DNA of 64,000 bases from Pagrus major (GCF_040436345.1 NC_133218.1:9903539-9967538), one strand, 5' to 3'; shown: positions 47,923 to 59,095, counted from the first letter of the stretch. Notes: a model not told the origin generated them from the sequence alone. A program made the numbers and translations.

Positions 47923-50900
47923 TTGCAGACTTTCCTTGGAGACTTCCAAAAGGAGCAAGAGAAGTTTGTTCAAGAGAAGAAGGCAAAAAAATCTGGTAAA
48001 GTCAGAAGACTAGCTTTCAGTGAAGTTGCATATTTTTCACATCGTGGGTGACTGGGGAACTTTCTTTGAATCAGTGGTCCTCATAATTTCCTCTGTGCAT
48101 AATATGGTATTTTAAAAAAACATAATACGATGCAATGAGTCAATCAAACTCCATTTATATAGCACCTTATACAAGTTAGTGCAGTTCAGTTCAAGACACA
48201 ACCAATATAAAGCATAAAACAATTGGAGACAAATGCACATGAAAAATACAAAAGTTATGAAATCATAACAACAAAATGTAATCATTTCAGTCAAAAGTTA
48301 AAGTTAGAGCTGAAAATTAGACATGTAAGGCACAATATCAGTCATTCCTTATTTTTTTCTGTATATAACGAAATGTAATTGTTACAACATTGTAATACAT
48401 AGCAGTGAGGTTGTGGATTGCAACTGAACACTGCTCGTCTCAACCTCCTCTACTATAGTCACTAAAAACACAAAAGGCCGTCTCTAGAGCCCAGGTTGGT
48501 CTTTGTTTTGTTTTTATGGGCGACTGTAGACACATGTTAGTGCAACGTGGTGGACTCCATGGAAGAGGCCTGTTCTAAGGCAACAAAATCACAACCATTC
48601 TTAGTTTCAGGCGATTTTACAAAAAAGAAAACATATTAATGAACGTAACATTCAATGTCTGCACCTAAAGCCCCATAAAGTGAAGTGTCGGTGAAACTCC
48701 AGGTATATGCTTGTGTGTATCTTAGACATCAGACAGGCAATATATTGTTGTAACATCTCTCTGAACACAAGTTTTTATCTGATGTTTGTGTGTCAAAGTG
48801 AATGTTTGTGTGCTGATGTTTGTGTCTAGAAGCAGCAGTGCCTCCCTGGGTTGGCTACAACGAGGAGGAGACAATCCAACAACAGATCCTCGCTCTGTCA
48901 GCTGTGAGCAAACACTTGATACACTATATTATTGTGTCAACATAATCACTGTCCTGCCCTTTTTGTTAAATATTTGCTCTCTGAATGTAGGACAAGCGAA
49001 ATTTCCTGCGGGACCCTCCGGCTGGCGTCCAGTTCCACTTCGACATGGAGCAGATGTATCCTCTGGCTGCAGTGATGCTGGAGGAAGACCAGCTCCTCAA
49101 CCGCATGCGCTTTGACCTGGTTCCGAAACAGTCAGTAGTCTTCCAAGTGTGTGTGGTTGTAAGCAGTGTGTACAGTGTGTATTTTACATTACAGTCTGTT
49201 TCTGCAGTAGTGTTAACCAGACAGAATTTAATTTACCTGTGGTAATGATGGTGATGTGTTTGTGTTTGACAGTGTGAAGGAGGAGGTTTTCTGGAGGAAT
49301 TATTTCTACCGGGTGTCTCTGGTCAAGCAGTCAGCTCAGCTCACAGCGCTGGCAGCCCAGCAGCAGCAGAAGGACGGTGAGGACAGGGCAGCCACTGAGG
49401 ATGTCTTCTTAACAGGTCAGACTTTGATCCACGCTTAACAACAGCTGAGATGCTGCACAGGGTTATTTTCTGTGTTATTGTGGCAGTTTTTATTCGCCCC
49501 AAACATCCAGATTACTTTTCTGGATGTACAGATGGGAAAACTCCCTAAAACTCCAGAAATATTGTATGTGTATGCATGATTTCCATCAGGTATTAAGCTG
49601 TTTGTAAGCATGGTTCTGTTTTACAGATCTCAATCATTATTGTACTGGACACACAGTGTATTAGGCAACAGTTCGCCATGAACTGATATAGACCTGCCTT
49701 TAATCACATAGGTTTGCATACAATACACCATGGGTTAGGTCTGTCAGTGAAATCTTGTGGCTACTTATAGAATGTATTACATTAATTCATCTCATGTATC
49801 TCTAAACTATCGTTGGCAGTCAGATCTCAATTTTGAATTCTGAGAAAGTCAGTCAACTTTGAAACAGTCTTTACAAGGTGCTTAATAACTGAGGAGAAAA
49901 TGAATATTATGACAGGGTAACAGGATGATTCTTACAGTAAAAGAAAAAGAGTGATTATTCAATCACACAATATCAAAATTAAGTTTAGACATGCGCCTTG
50001 ATGTGGTTGATATTTTACAAATGACTGTTTTGAAAATATACTGTAAATATAAAAGTACTGTACAAAAAAAGAACAAATGCATCAGTAAAATTAGTTAACA
50101 ACCTGAATGAAGAGAGATTTATAATGATTTCTTCTTTCACCTCATTCCATATACCACCAGTGACTTGCTTTGTGAAGGTGGCACATTCACATTCACGTTC
50201 TTCTTTTATACCTTTACCTCTGTGATAAATGGCGTTTGCATAGTTGTGGTGGGTGCACATAGCATATACATCTGCCCCCCAGCTGTACTCTCTTTCCACT
50301 CTTTATTTATGCAAAATGATTGCAGAACAATTATTATTATTGTTCTTCAACAGAAGGTGTGGTAAGAGGACAATCTGCTTTGTCACCACGTTTTCCTGCT
50401 TGTTCCACCACAAATGTTCTCATTGCTTTTGTTTTTTGATTCACTATCAGGAAGTGCTCATGGATTATTTGCTCTGTGTGGGGAGGGCCTTTGCTACCCT
50501 AAATTGGTGCATAAATCTGAGATTTGATTGGATGTCTGGGAGCAAAAGAACTTAAACCTGAGGGTGTGGCATTATTGAGCTCTTGTAGGATCGAAGGCCA
50601 TCACAGTGATGTTAGGAAGGTGAAAATTAATGAGAATCAAAGTCGGCAGTTCTTGCCATCCACTTCATTATTTTTCAGCTTGTCATGGCTCTTAGTGCCA
50701 CTCCTGCTGTACACAACCTGTATTACAAACCACAGCCCTGTCTGTGATTTAGAGCTAATCCATGGGTCACTGATTTAAGCAAACACACTGTGATTTGCAA
50801 GAGGAAAATTAACAGCACTGTATTATTTTTTGTAGACAATGTCAGACCAAAAACTCCACCAGTTTCCATCGGCGACATACAGAAGGTAAGGCTATTGAAA

Positions 50901-51456
50901 TGAAGATGTGTATGGTGTGTATGCATATCTTGATCTAATTTTCTAACAATCATTTCAATAGAGATAAAGTTGAATTTCTTTCCTGTCCGTGTGTCTCTCA
51001 GCCACCTCAGGAAGAAGAGGAGGAGATGTCGACAAGTCCTGGAGTTTCCGAGTTTGTAAGCGACGCTTTCGACGAGACGGCCATCAACCAGGAAGACCTG
51101 AGGAAAGAGATGGAGCAGCTGGTGCTGGATAAGAAGGACAGCCTCAACTCTGCTGATGGTTAGCTCTTTACAGTTTTTATTGATTCTTCAGCTGAATGTT
51201 GCCTCTCACGTGCTCTTATCACACGGCTGCTTGTATTTTACTGAGTGACGAATTCAGCCTATTTAGATTTTAGATATTGAGAATTATATACATAGTATTG
51301 ACTTGTCTCTTTCCCGTACATTCAGATGAGTCAGCAGACTGGGAGAAGGAGCTGCAGCAGGAGCTTCAGGAGTACGAGGTGGTGACGGAGTCAGACAACA
51401 AAGACGACCAGTGGGATCAAGAGATCGAGAAGATGCTGCAAGCTGACGAGAGTTAA
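47004..51456 (+). CDS. syap1: syap1, synapse-associated protein 1 (BSD domain)
   Basis: Nine exons join in frame to 359 codons plus TAA: 47004-47202, 47556-47674, 47929-47995, 48830-48903, 48991-49130, 49273-49415, 50836-50885, 51002-51158, 51326-51456. The product matches SYAP1 throughout: N-terminal [46 protein letters not shown], the BSD domain at about 157-212 ending FWRNYFYRV (F206, W207), [16 protein letters not shown], and [18 protein letters not shown] near the C-terminus. SYAP1 is a cytoplasmic adaptor that in mammals helps mTORC2 phosphorylate Akt1. All introns are GT-AG except intron 2, which uses GC (AAG|GCATGT) and whose acceptor abuts a GT microsatellite. An upstream in-frame ATG at 46,956 could add 16 residues, but the 47,004 start matches the family. 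Human SYAP1 is X-linked while PHOSPHO2 is on chromosome 2, so the linkage here is not the human one. Confidence 0.95.
47882..47920 (+). repeat. (GT)n microsatellite in syap1 intron 2, next to the acceptor
   Basis: About 20 GT units end one base before 'tttgcag', the acceptor of exon 3 at 47,929. The tract replaces most of the usual polypyrimidine region. Confidence 0.92.
48140..48290. repeat. LINE-tail-like segment in syap1 intron 3
   Basis: 'ccatttatatagcaccttat' then 'caagacacaaccaat' and 'aagcataaaac' resemble a frequent fish LINE 3' end. Tentative. Confidence 0.35.
49440..50835. other. syap1 intron 6, no gene seen
   Basis: Noncoding 1.4-kb intron. Open frames near 50.0-50.6 kb on both strands show no domain. 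Confidence 0.5.
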
Positions 51457-51945
51457 ACAACTTTTCTGTGTTTATCCTGTACAGTGATGTGGCCCAGAAT
51501 GGATGAAAAGTGACCGGTGATGCAAAGGGGGATGAACTTCCACATCATCTGCCCCACCCAACTGCGATTGCTATCTTGTAAACATTCTCCTGTACGTGAT
51601 GAAGGTGTAGATCTAATAGCAAGAGTGTGTCACCTCTGCTGAAAACGGCAGTTATGTTCAGGTGTATTAGTAAAGTGCTACTTCATTGCTCCTTCCTTAA
51701 TTGGTTTAACTGACTTGCTTTCCTTCACCCTCTCTGTTTTTGCTGGGGAAAGCTGCTCGACGGCACTCCAGTACAAGTACCTTGAATTTTATAATGGGAG
51801 GAGACTGTTTGTAATGATGGTTTAAATGTATGTTTCCACTGCTGCTTTCTGGTGGGTTGTACAGTAAAGTCTTAGTATAGTAACAGAAAAGTTCAATCAA
51901 ATGTAAAGTTACACTTATGTAAATAAAGAGGATTCTAACACTATA
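51457..51945 (+). other. syap1: syap1 3' UTR
   Basis: The sequence follows the TAA and contains a consensus AATAAA at 51,922-51,927, so cleavage is expected near 51,940-51,950. Confidence 0.65.
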
Positions 51946-52064
51946 CTGTACATCTGCTTGGCTTTTTGCATTTTGTATCACAGTTTTAAAAAAAAGTCCC
52001 TTGTGCATGTCTGTTTTACTTTTTTTCTCTGCAACTGAAATACAGTACAAGGGGGGATTGTGTT

Positions 52065-52327
52065 CTTGAAAAATGTGTTTTTGTGATTTTGAAGAATGCT
52101 ACAAAGCCTGATGTGAGGCTATAACACTTGACATGAATTCATTTGCATACTGGTACATTCCATATTTGACCTCCTTGTACATTTAATATGATTGAAGTTA
52201 AGATTATATACAGGACAAGAGGTGAGATTAAACTTATCAAATAGTTGAGCCAATATTAGCATTTATAATGAAAAAAAAGTATTTCATTCAAAACAAATGC
52301 AAAATAGATGGATTTTTTTTTGTCACA
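52065..52327 (+). repeat. Local duplication, copy 1
   Basis: Two blocks (52,065-52,193 and 52,224-52,327) match 60,091-60,224 and 61,032-61,138, with shared words such as 'tttttgtgattttgaagaat' and 'atttgacctccttgtac'. In copy 1 the blocks are only about 30 bp apart; in copy 2 they are about 800 bp apart. The first block keeps a 15-codon frame, VFVILKNATKP(D/V)VRL then stop, in both copies. Confidence 0.7.
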
Positions 52328-53266
52328 CGATAGGCCACAAAAGCATTTGTCTTCAAGTTCAGACCATCTTTTTGGCAGAAGATGACATTACACCCTCAGA
52401 GTATAGGACACTGTCCACTGCTGACAAGCATGCACAAACATTTTCTGCTGTGCTTCACCTTACCCTGCGAAAAGCACGCCCAATGATTAATCTATTAGGG
52501 AAAGGGCCTCAGTCGCCCACGATTTCTGCTATGGTTTTTACATGGAGATGGATGATAACCAACTTGTGGCTTGAGATTGTCTGCTGACTCTCTGTTTCTC
52601 AAGCTGTTAATTTTTTTCTGTTGCTTTCTGTCTGTCTTCCACTCTCACTCTCTCTGTCCCTCACAGCAGATCTTGCGGGTCACAAATGTAGTCACTTTTG
52701 TCTGTGTGTGTGTGTCTGTGTGTGTCTGTGCCTGTCTGTTATTCCAAGCAAACCTGCCATCACCGAGACAGAGGGCCCTTTATTACCAAAGTCCAACCAA
52801 TTCAACTGACAAATCCTGCTCCAAACAAACACACACACACACATGCAAACACACACTCATGCAAACACAAACACACACACTCAACCAGTCACATAGACAG
52901 TTGAACAGAAGAGAGGAGCCAGGTGCTGAATCTAGCCATTTCCTTCTTTCTCCCCCTCCCACAAGAAAACTTGCCAAGGTAAGTGAAGCCAAAGAAAAAT
53001 ACTAACCGTCAGTTATATTGCTAACGTTATAGAAACAAGCTAGGCTACAACGTTATAATGCTGTAATTTAGCATTTAGTATAGCTTGTTAAAATTGTATC
53101 ACTGTTACATTATAAGTTAATACTAATTTCTGTTCTATATAAAGCTATATAAATAATAATTTTATTTATTACGTATTCTATGCTAACATGCTCACAGTGA
53201 TGTTTCAAAGTTCAAGGTGATTTATTTGCGATTATGCAACACAGAGTTGCATAATGAAATTAAAGT
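52328..53266. other. Intergenic with GT-rich and CA-rich tracts
   Basis: A GT-rich tract at about 52,700-52,735 and a CA-rich tract at 52,828-52,882 are complementary and could fold together. The 144-codon frame spanning them (52,571-53,005) is low complexity and not supported. Confidence 0.45.
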
Positions 53267-54190
53267 TTAGATCTCCATGCCACAAAAAGCCTGCCAGACC
53301 TGGGAAGTGAACTGGGGGCCGCGATCCGAGACAATGTAAGAGGGGAGTCCATGGAGCCGGAAAACATGGAGGGTGTGCAGGTCGGTGGTCTCAGAGGCAG
53401 ATGGGAGCTTAACCAGGGGAATGTAGTGAGTCATCTTGGAGAAGCGATCCACTATGGTGAGAATAATGGCGTGTCCATCAGAGAACGGAAGACCAGTAAC
53501 AACATCCACAGCTATATGGGACCAACCTGGACGAATGGCCCCACTGTAACACCTCGGACCAGACCTCCTCTGGCAAGAATAGGCGGTTAGGTGGACCTGT
53601 ATCAGGGTCAGGGTAACTGTGTTGGGCCTCCCGCAGAATTGTCTCAATCTCCCAGGTAGTAGCTCCAATGATCCGGGGAATGAGTACAATGGGCTTGGGG
53701 TAAGCAGGAGTTGCATCAGAGGAGAAGAGGCAAGAGAGGGAATCTGGCTTTCCATTTTCGGGAGCCGGGACAGTAAGAGAGGGTGTAGTTAGAGCGACTA
53801 AGGAATCAATCAGGCTCAACTCCCACCAGTGAGCCTGGTGGGAGTTGAGCCTTCTGGCAGAGTGCGGGTAAAAACGGTTCTTGTGGTCCGTCCAAATGAG
53901 GAAGGGCTCCAGGGTACCCTCCAGCCAGTGTCGCCACTCCTGGAGAGCCAAGACCACTGCCAAAAGCTCTCTATTTCCTATGTCATAATTTCTCTCCGCA
54001 GGGGAGAGATGTCAGGTGAAAAAGGCACAGGGATAAAGCTTATGTGTAGTAGCATTACGCTGGGAGAGAATGGCCCCCACGTCGGAATCTGAGTCCTCCA
54101 CCTCTACCACGAACTGACAATCCGGGTCGGGATGCTGAAGGACAGGGGCGTGAGTGAATTGCATTGAACTGTCATAAGGGCGGTGAGGTG
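53267..54190 (-). pseudogene. gypsy RNase H and integrase remnant
   Basis: After the deletion the minus strand reads [20 protein letters not shown]-like RT/RNase H end, then LALQEWRHWLEGTLEPFL and WTDHKN (RNase H). It continues across frame shifts into the H2C2-like linker, and the integrase core [20 protein letters not shown] and [18 protein letters not shown]. The catalytic aspartates of integrase are visible but the third acidic residue lies beyond the truncation. Confidence 0.75.
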
Positions 54191-54202
54191 GCAGAGACAG
54201 GG

Positions 54203-54847
54203 CTAGTTCTTAAAGAACACAGTAGACAGATCATGGTATGCTGGCGGCACTAGAGACAAATCTGGGGGTTTAGGAGGGATGGAAGCAGATACCTTGACTG
54301 ATGTAGCGGCGGAGTGGAGACAGTGGGATTGGCAAAAGGTGCTCCAGCTGGAAATGGAGGCTGCAGTCCAGTCTATGTGGGGGTTTTGAAGACATAGCCA
54401 GGGGAGACCCAGTGTGACTGGGGCAGAGCGTGAGGGGATGACGAACAGCTGGAGACACACACGATGATTTCCAGAGATGAGTAAGGTGATGGGTACTGTG
54501 CGATGAGTAATGGTGGCCAAACGCCACCCATCTAGGGCAATTACCATTTTGGGGGTGTTGAGGGGTTCAATGGGGATGAGTGTCTGTTCAACCAGGGCAG
54601 AGTCAATGAAGCTGTCGTCAGCGCCAGAATCCATAAAAACATTAATGGGAATGGACTTACGTGACCACTGGAGGGATGCCGGAAGATTGATACGGACTGG
54701 AGGGCTGGAACTGGAGGAAGTCTGGCTCACCAATGTGCCCTCTTTCACTGGCAAACCGGTCCTTTTGGCAGAGCCAGGCAGAAGGCGAGGTAGTGTCCGG
54801 GCTGACCACAGTAGATGCACAGCTGGTTTGTAATACGGCGTAGACAT
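54203..54847 (-). pseudogene. gypsy aspartic protease segment
   Basis: The 214-codon frame carries INVFMDSGADDSFIDSALV, the D-S-G retropepsin active-site motif, and a downstream VTLGLPWLCLQNPHIDW signature typical of the fish gypsy protease-RT linker. It ends in a stop after [11 protein letters not shown], where the reverse transcriptase should follow but is deleted. Confidence 0.75.
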
Positions 54848-54857
54848 TCCTCAGGAG

Positions 54858-55696
54858 TCAAACGAGTTCTTCTCCCCTGCATTGGTTCCTCCAGGGCAGC
54901 AGGGGGAGCTCTGAGGATCCAGGAGGGACATGGGGAACTCCGAGGTGCTGGCAGAGACTGGGGGATCTGACTAGGGTTGGAGCTAGCTGGCCTACGACTG
55001 GTGGACGCTTTCTCTCTCTGTCTCTCCCTAAGACGATTATCCTATCGGATAACGAAATGAGTTGCTCAAGGGATGCTGGCTCTTCTCGAGAAGCTAACTC
55101 ATCATGTAAATTATCTGCAGATGCGGAAATCAATGGAGTAGGCTGCCACTGACTGGGAACCCTGGCGTAAGGGGAATAACCTACTTGCTGCCTCCAAGCC
55201 CTGTACCGAGTAATCAAAAACCCGCATCTCATTCACAAAAGTGACATGAGAGTCGAGAGCCCCACTCCCATAATGCTGTTCCCCACTGTGTTGCCTTCCC
55301 TCTCAACAGATTCATGGTATAAGCTATCTGTGACTTATCTGAAGCATAACTGGAAGGTTGTAAATTAAACACATGTGAACATTGTAATAAAAAACTACCA
55401 CAGGAACCAAGGTCTGAGTAATGTTCAGGAGGGGGAACAAAAGGTTCCTTGGCCAGGGGAGAAGGAGGTCGGGCTGAGTTTGTAGTAGGTGGATTACTCA
55501 CAGTAGCAGGTGTAGCTGAGGGGGGTGCAGGTGGCTGGGAGGCAAGCAGGTTGATTTGGTGGCCGAGGTGGGAGACATTGGAGCACAAAGGCTAGAGTGA
55601 TTCCATAACCTCCCGGAGCATATGCTCATGTTTTCCCAGGAGGATGCCTTGAGCGTTTAGAGCCTGGTGGAGGGATTCCGGATCCGCTGGGTCCAT
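54858..55696 (-). pseudogene. gypsy gag remnant
   Basis: Starts MDPADPESLHQALNAQG at 55,696, with a stop soon after HMLREVMESL. It continues with a proline-rich stretch ([14 protein letters not shown]) and the capsid-like [19 protein letters not shown]. The second part (55,232-54,858) is in another frame and ends in the zinc-knuckle/protease junction region. Several stops and shifts make it non-functional. Confidence 0.7.
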
Positions 55697-55724
55697 AGTT
55701 GGCCAGATGATTCTTTTACAACGT

Positions 55725-56207
55725 GTTGTGAATGGTAGGACCCAAAAGCGGACGAGGCAGGGAGTAGAGTATAAGGAGGTTTATTTAACTTCACAAGGTA
55801 AATGCAGGTGAAGGTGGAGAGATACTCATGCTGGAGACTTCCTCCGAGAGGTGGAAGGAGGAGGAGAGGTTGATCACGGTGGCGCTGGTGGATAGCGTGG
55901 CATGTGGGAGCTCAGGTGAGCGCAGGGCAAGGTTGTTGTCTGCAGAGGTGCGGAGAGCTGGGTACTGGAAGCGGAGCCACTGGTAGCTGGGAATGCAGGT
56001 GATCACATGTCTGGCTGACAAAATCATCTGGCAGCAGGTAGCATGAAGACCAGGGCTTATCAGCAGGCACTGATTGCCAACCTGCTGCAGGTGTATGTGT
56101 GACAGCAGCTGAGGGGAAACCCCGCCCAGCTTCTCAGTGCACCTCAGCAAGAACAACAGAAAGCAAAAAACCACCAAAACACACAAAAAAAACTTGACAG
56201 GCTGTGA
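55725..56207 (-). repeat. 5' LTR of the gypsy element
   Basis: About 480 bp, beginning tgtcacagcctgtcaag (minus strand) with a tgtgttttggtgg tract. Near its inner end is 'aataaacctccttatactc' and then 'cctcgtccgcttttgggtcc', which fits a polyadenylation signal followed by U5. The exact inner boundary is estimated. The 159-codon minus frame at 55,791-56,270 is a shadow of the LTR. Confidence 0.7.
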
Positions 56208-56503
56208 CAGACTGTGCCAATTGATAAGAGCACAGAATGGTCCCTGTGTGTGTTTTGAGCCTGGACTCATTTGTATTCATTGATAAGAGAATATAGATAA
56301 CAAAACAGGCTTTTGGATGAGAATAGTATAGTTTAAAAATATGTCAATATGTCAAGCTTGTGCTACCTCTAGGTATGGACTTGGTGTTTTTTTTAATTTG
56401 CTGACTAACTGTTCTCCCTGCCTATCCAAAAGTAAACTTTAGATTTGTTCCTCTTTTACAACTACAGTTTGCTGTCTTTGTTTCTTTTCAGCAGTAGTTA
56501 CCA
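56208..56503. other. Upstream region of the GPR56-like gene
   Basis: Contains a pyrimidine tract and an AG at about 56,489-56,490 (ttcttttcag) directly upstream of the ATG-containing exon, which implies a separate 5' leader exon. Confidence 0.45.
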
Positions 56504-58281
56504 ATGGAGCTCCGACTGACTGATAATCTGAGGGCTGTGTTCATCTTGATCATCCTCCTCTCCTCAGGTAAGATAACCACAGTAGGGAAAAAAGCATCTT
56601 TTAGCCTCATATTATTCCAATGATGGCATTAATGCTAGTGACTGATTTACATGCAAATTAAACTTGTCGGTTACAATTATTCGACGCAGTTTTGACTGAT
56701 AGATTGAAACAAGGATCAATTAAACCTCTCTTTTTTTTCTTTTCTTTTTCACATTTTCATGTAAAACCTTTTCACAAGTTTCTGCAGCAACTTCACAAGT
56801 CCAACATCTTACTTTGAGCTCATTAGAATGTGTTTGCGAAAATCGGATTTTCCTTATTTAAAAACAAAAAAACAACACTCAGTCAAAACTGGATGAAATC
56901 AATCTTTTATGGTGAATGTGTTTTGTTGTGTGAGCTCATCTGTTTCTCAGTGGGTTTATGTGTGAAACTGCAGTGTTGTGACAGTTTTACATTCACAATC
57001 TCACAAAAAAGACTGCATTTTAAATGTTCCTACTTGTGTCTCTTTCAGGTTCAAGTGAAGACCCGGACTTTAACTTTTGTGGCACCTGGCTCCATGGCAA
57101 AGGCTCCCTGAGCGTCAATGTCAACCTGACCCCAGGCTGTAATGGGATTTCAATCTCAGCCAATGAGAGCTCTCTGTCCATCGATGGGCAGATCACAGCC
57201 AAATGCAAATGGTCTGATGTAATTCCCCTTGACAAGTTTGGTCTTGATTCATCAAAAGATAGTTACTTCTGTCTGTACTGGGAGCCGTTGCTGGACCAGT
57301 TGAAGCTGCAGGTAAATCAGGAACAGGAGGAAGGAGGCAATATGAGGGTTTATTGACCAGTATGTGTCCATGCAGCGGGTCATCACCTCTCACATCTAAA
57401 CACTATTATAACGTCATCTGTCATTCTTCAGTCTGGCTCAGTAATGAAAGTACTGAAAAGACAAGTACACTGTTTTCCTCTGATTACAAGTAATCATCAG
57501 TCTACAAAGTAGAAGGTTTGAAAACAAAACTAGGATCCTTTTTTGGGGGGGTATCTACAATATCAGTTCTGAAAGTGAAATAGTAAGCTGTTCTACAAAA
57601 ATGTGTGTACGTAAAATGTGTAAGACTCAGACGCAGAGTATATGACACAGCAGCTTCATGGCAGTCCTCATTAAAGAGCTTAATGGCCGATGTTTGTTTT
57701 TGTTTTGTTTTTGTCATATTTTGTTGTACAGGTCGGAGGACAGAACCTCACTCTGTGCTGGCCTGCCAGCCTACAGGGCTCCTGCTGCACGGATCTGGCT
57801 AATGGTGCAAACAAACCCAAGGCACTCTATGGCATCATCAATGCAATGGTCAAAACCGATATGCTCAGCCATGATATACGGACAGGCTACATTTTCAATG
57901 GAAGCCCCATCAACTGCAGTAAGAGAGAATGGATGTTGTCTGCACATCTGTAAATGGAATATGTTCAGAAAGAGAAACGTTTTTTGATTTAACCCATTAT
58001 ATTCTGTTTCAGTAAATCCAGTAAGATTTTCCACATTGATTGTTAACATTTCCTCTTGTGCAGTCAAACACACAATATGTTTGTAAGGATTACCTTCAAA
58101 ATAAAAGCATCAAAACTAGCCAGAAACCAAAATATGATACAAACAGACTTAAGAATCAGATTCTTATTTAAGTGTCAGAGTTTAGAGTTTGTATGTATAA
58201 TGGTTGTTTTAAAATGTATTTATTTTTTCAGGTGAGTTATGTGATCGAGCGGACCAGGAATCTACCCAAGTCAACATGTAA
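56504..58281 (+). CDS. GPR56/ADGRG-like N-terminal extracellular gene, ends early
   Basis: Four exons (56504-56567, 57049-57311, 57732-57918, 58232-58281) join in frame to 187 codons plus TAA. The start MELRLTDNLRAVFILIILLS is a signal peptide. Then DFNFCGTWLHGKGSLSVNVN, YFCLYWEPLLDQLKLQV and LTLCWPASLQGSCC match the order of the PLL-like domain at the N-terminus of adhesion receptor GPR56 (DFxFC ... FCLYW). Similar proteins recur in fish as ADGRG-type receptors. There is no GAIN domain or seven-helix region. Exon 4 could instead splice at AACAT|GTAATT just before the stop, but the next candidate exon then meets a TGA. So this is either a short secreted ectodomain or a truncated receptor gene. 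No exact orthologue can be named. Confidence 0.6.
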
Positions 58282-58611
58282 TTTCCTCTCTTTTTTCTCA
58301 AATGCGACATCACATTTGTTGTCAAAGTACCATGACAGGGTGTTTTTATCAACATCCTCCTCCTCATATGGCTTTTTCTTAATTGCCAAGCCCACTGTTG
58401 CGAAGCTTTGTGTAATCAAGTGCATGAACTTTGACAACAACAGGAAGCTAAGCTTTACACTATATCAGGGTGGGGGTAACAAACATAACCTTGCTTCTAA
58501 GTGGCTTGAAGCCACAGTTTCTAACTTAATATCATGGCAGTGTGTGTTAGTGTGTGTGTGTCTCTGTGTTGAGGTTCCAAGGTGTCGGGATTGTTGAGCA
58601 TACCTGTGCTC

Positions 58612-59095
58612 GCAGCTTCATCGTGGAGATGGAGGAGGAGGCGTCAACCTGACATCAAATGTAAGACACATACAGAGGAAGAGCCAAAACTTGACTTATT
58701 TAAATTAAAGGGATAAAGCAATATTCATGTAAGATATGTAAGAAAATTTCATCACAAGGTCCATTAAGTAGCGGTTGTGGAGATTTTTAAACATCAGGAT
58801 GAAGTGATTGTTGTCGTGTTTTGTGTTTGTCTTGCTATGGACCCTGAGTCTGAAATAAAGATATATATATAAATATATATATATTACCCTAAGCAGATGA
58901 AGTTCATCATGGAATTGTAGATGCTCAAATTTTCATTTTTCCTCAGCAAATAACAGACTTCTCTTAAAAGCTGAGGTTCAAAGTACATCCTTGACCATGG
59001 AATCTAGAGCCGAGAAAACAATCTCCGTACAAGATCCATCTAGTAGCTCTTCTGGAGCTTTCAATCACCATATCAACATATAAACTGCTGTGGAG
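58612..59095 (+). pseudogene. Possible decayed later exons of the GPR56-like gene
   Basis: After ctgtgctcgcag at 58,612 a frame compatible with exon 4 spliced at AACAT| reads IFIVEMEEEAST then TGA. A further stretch (about 58,948-59,092, after cctcag) has an open frame with EVQSTSLTMESRAEKTISVQ, QDPSSSSSGAFNHHINI and a stop. The phases do not join without a stop. These may be remnants of the receptor stalk or chance frames. Confidence 0.3.

Larger units (their letters stand above)
53267..56207 (-). mobile_element. Ty3/gypsy LTR retrotransposon, internally deleted, 3'-truncated
   Basis: On the minus strand the order is: 5' LTR (about 56,207-55,725), gag (55,696-54,860), protease (54,847-54,203), a fragment of reverse transcriptase end and RNase H, then integrase up to about 53,267, where it stops. 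The LTR starts TGTCACAGCCTGTC, contains an AATAAA (minus strand) followed by a U5-like end, and is followed by gag about 30 bp later. The reverse transcriptase core is missing at about 54,190, and no 3' LTR is present. Frames are broken by stops and shifts. Gag-protease-RT-RNase H-integrase order is that of Ty3/gypsy. The copy is inert. Confidence 0.85.

Noticed and set aside
52571-53005. 144-codon frame at 52.6-53.0 kb
   Set aside because: Most of it is translation of CA/GT tracts; the rest has no pattern.
53267-56207. Exogenous or endogenous retrovirus
   Set aside because: Domain order and protein wording fit a Ty3/gypsy retrotransposon, and no envelope gene is present.
58612-59095. Confident GAIN/7TM exons after the GPR56-like gene
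   Set aside because: Frames after exon 4 hit stops and no GPS motif or transmembrane segments are visible, so they are listed only as possible remnants.
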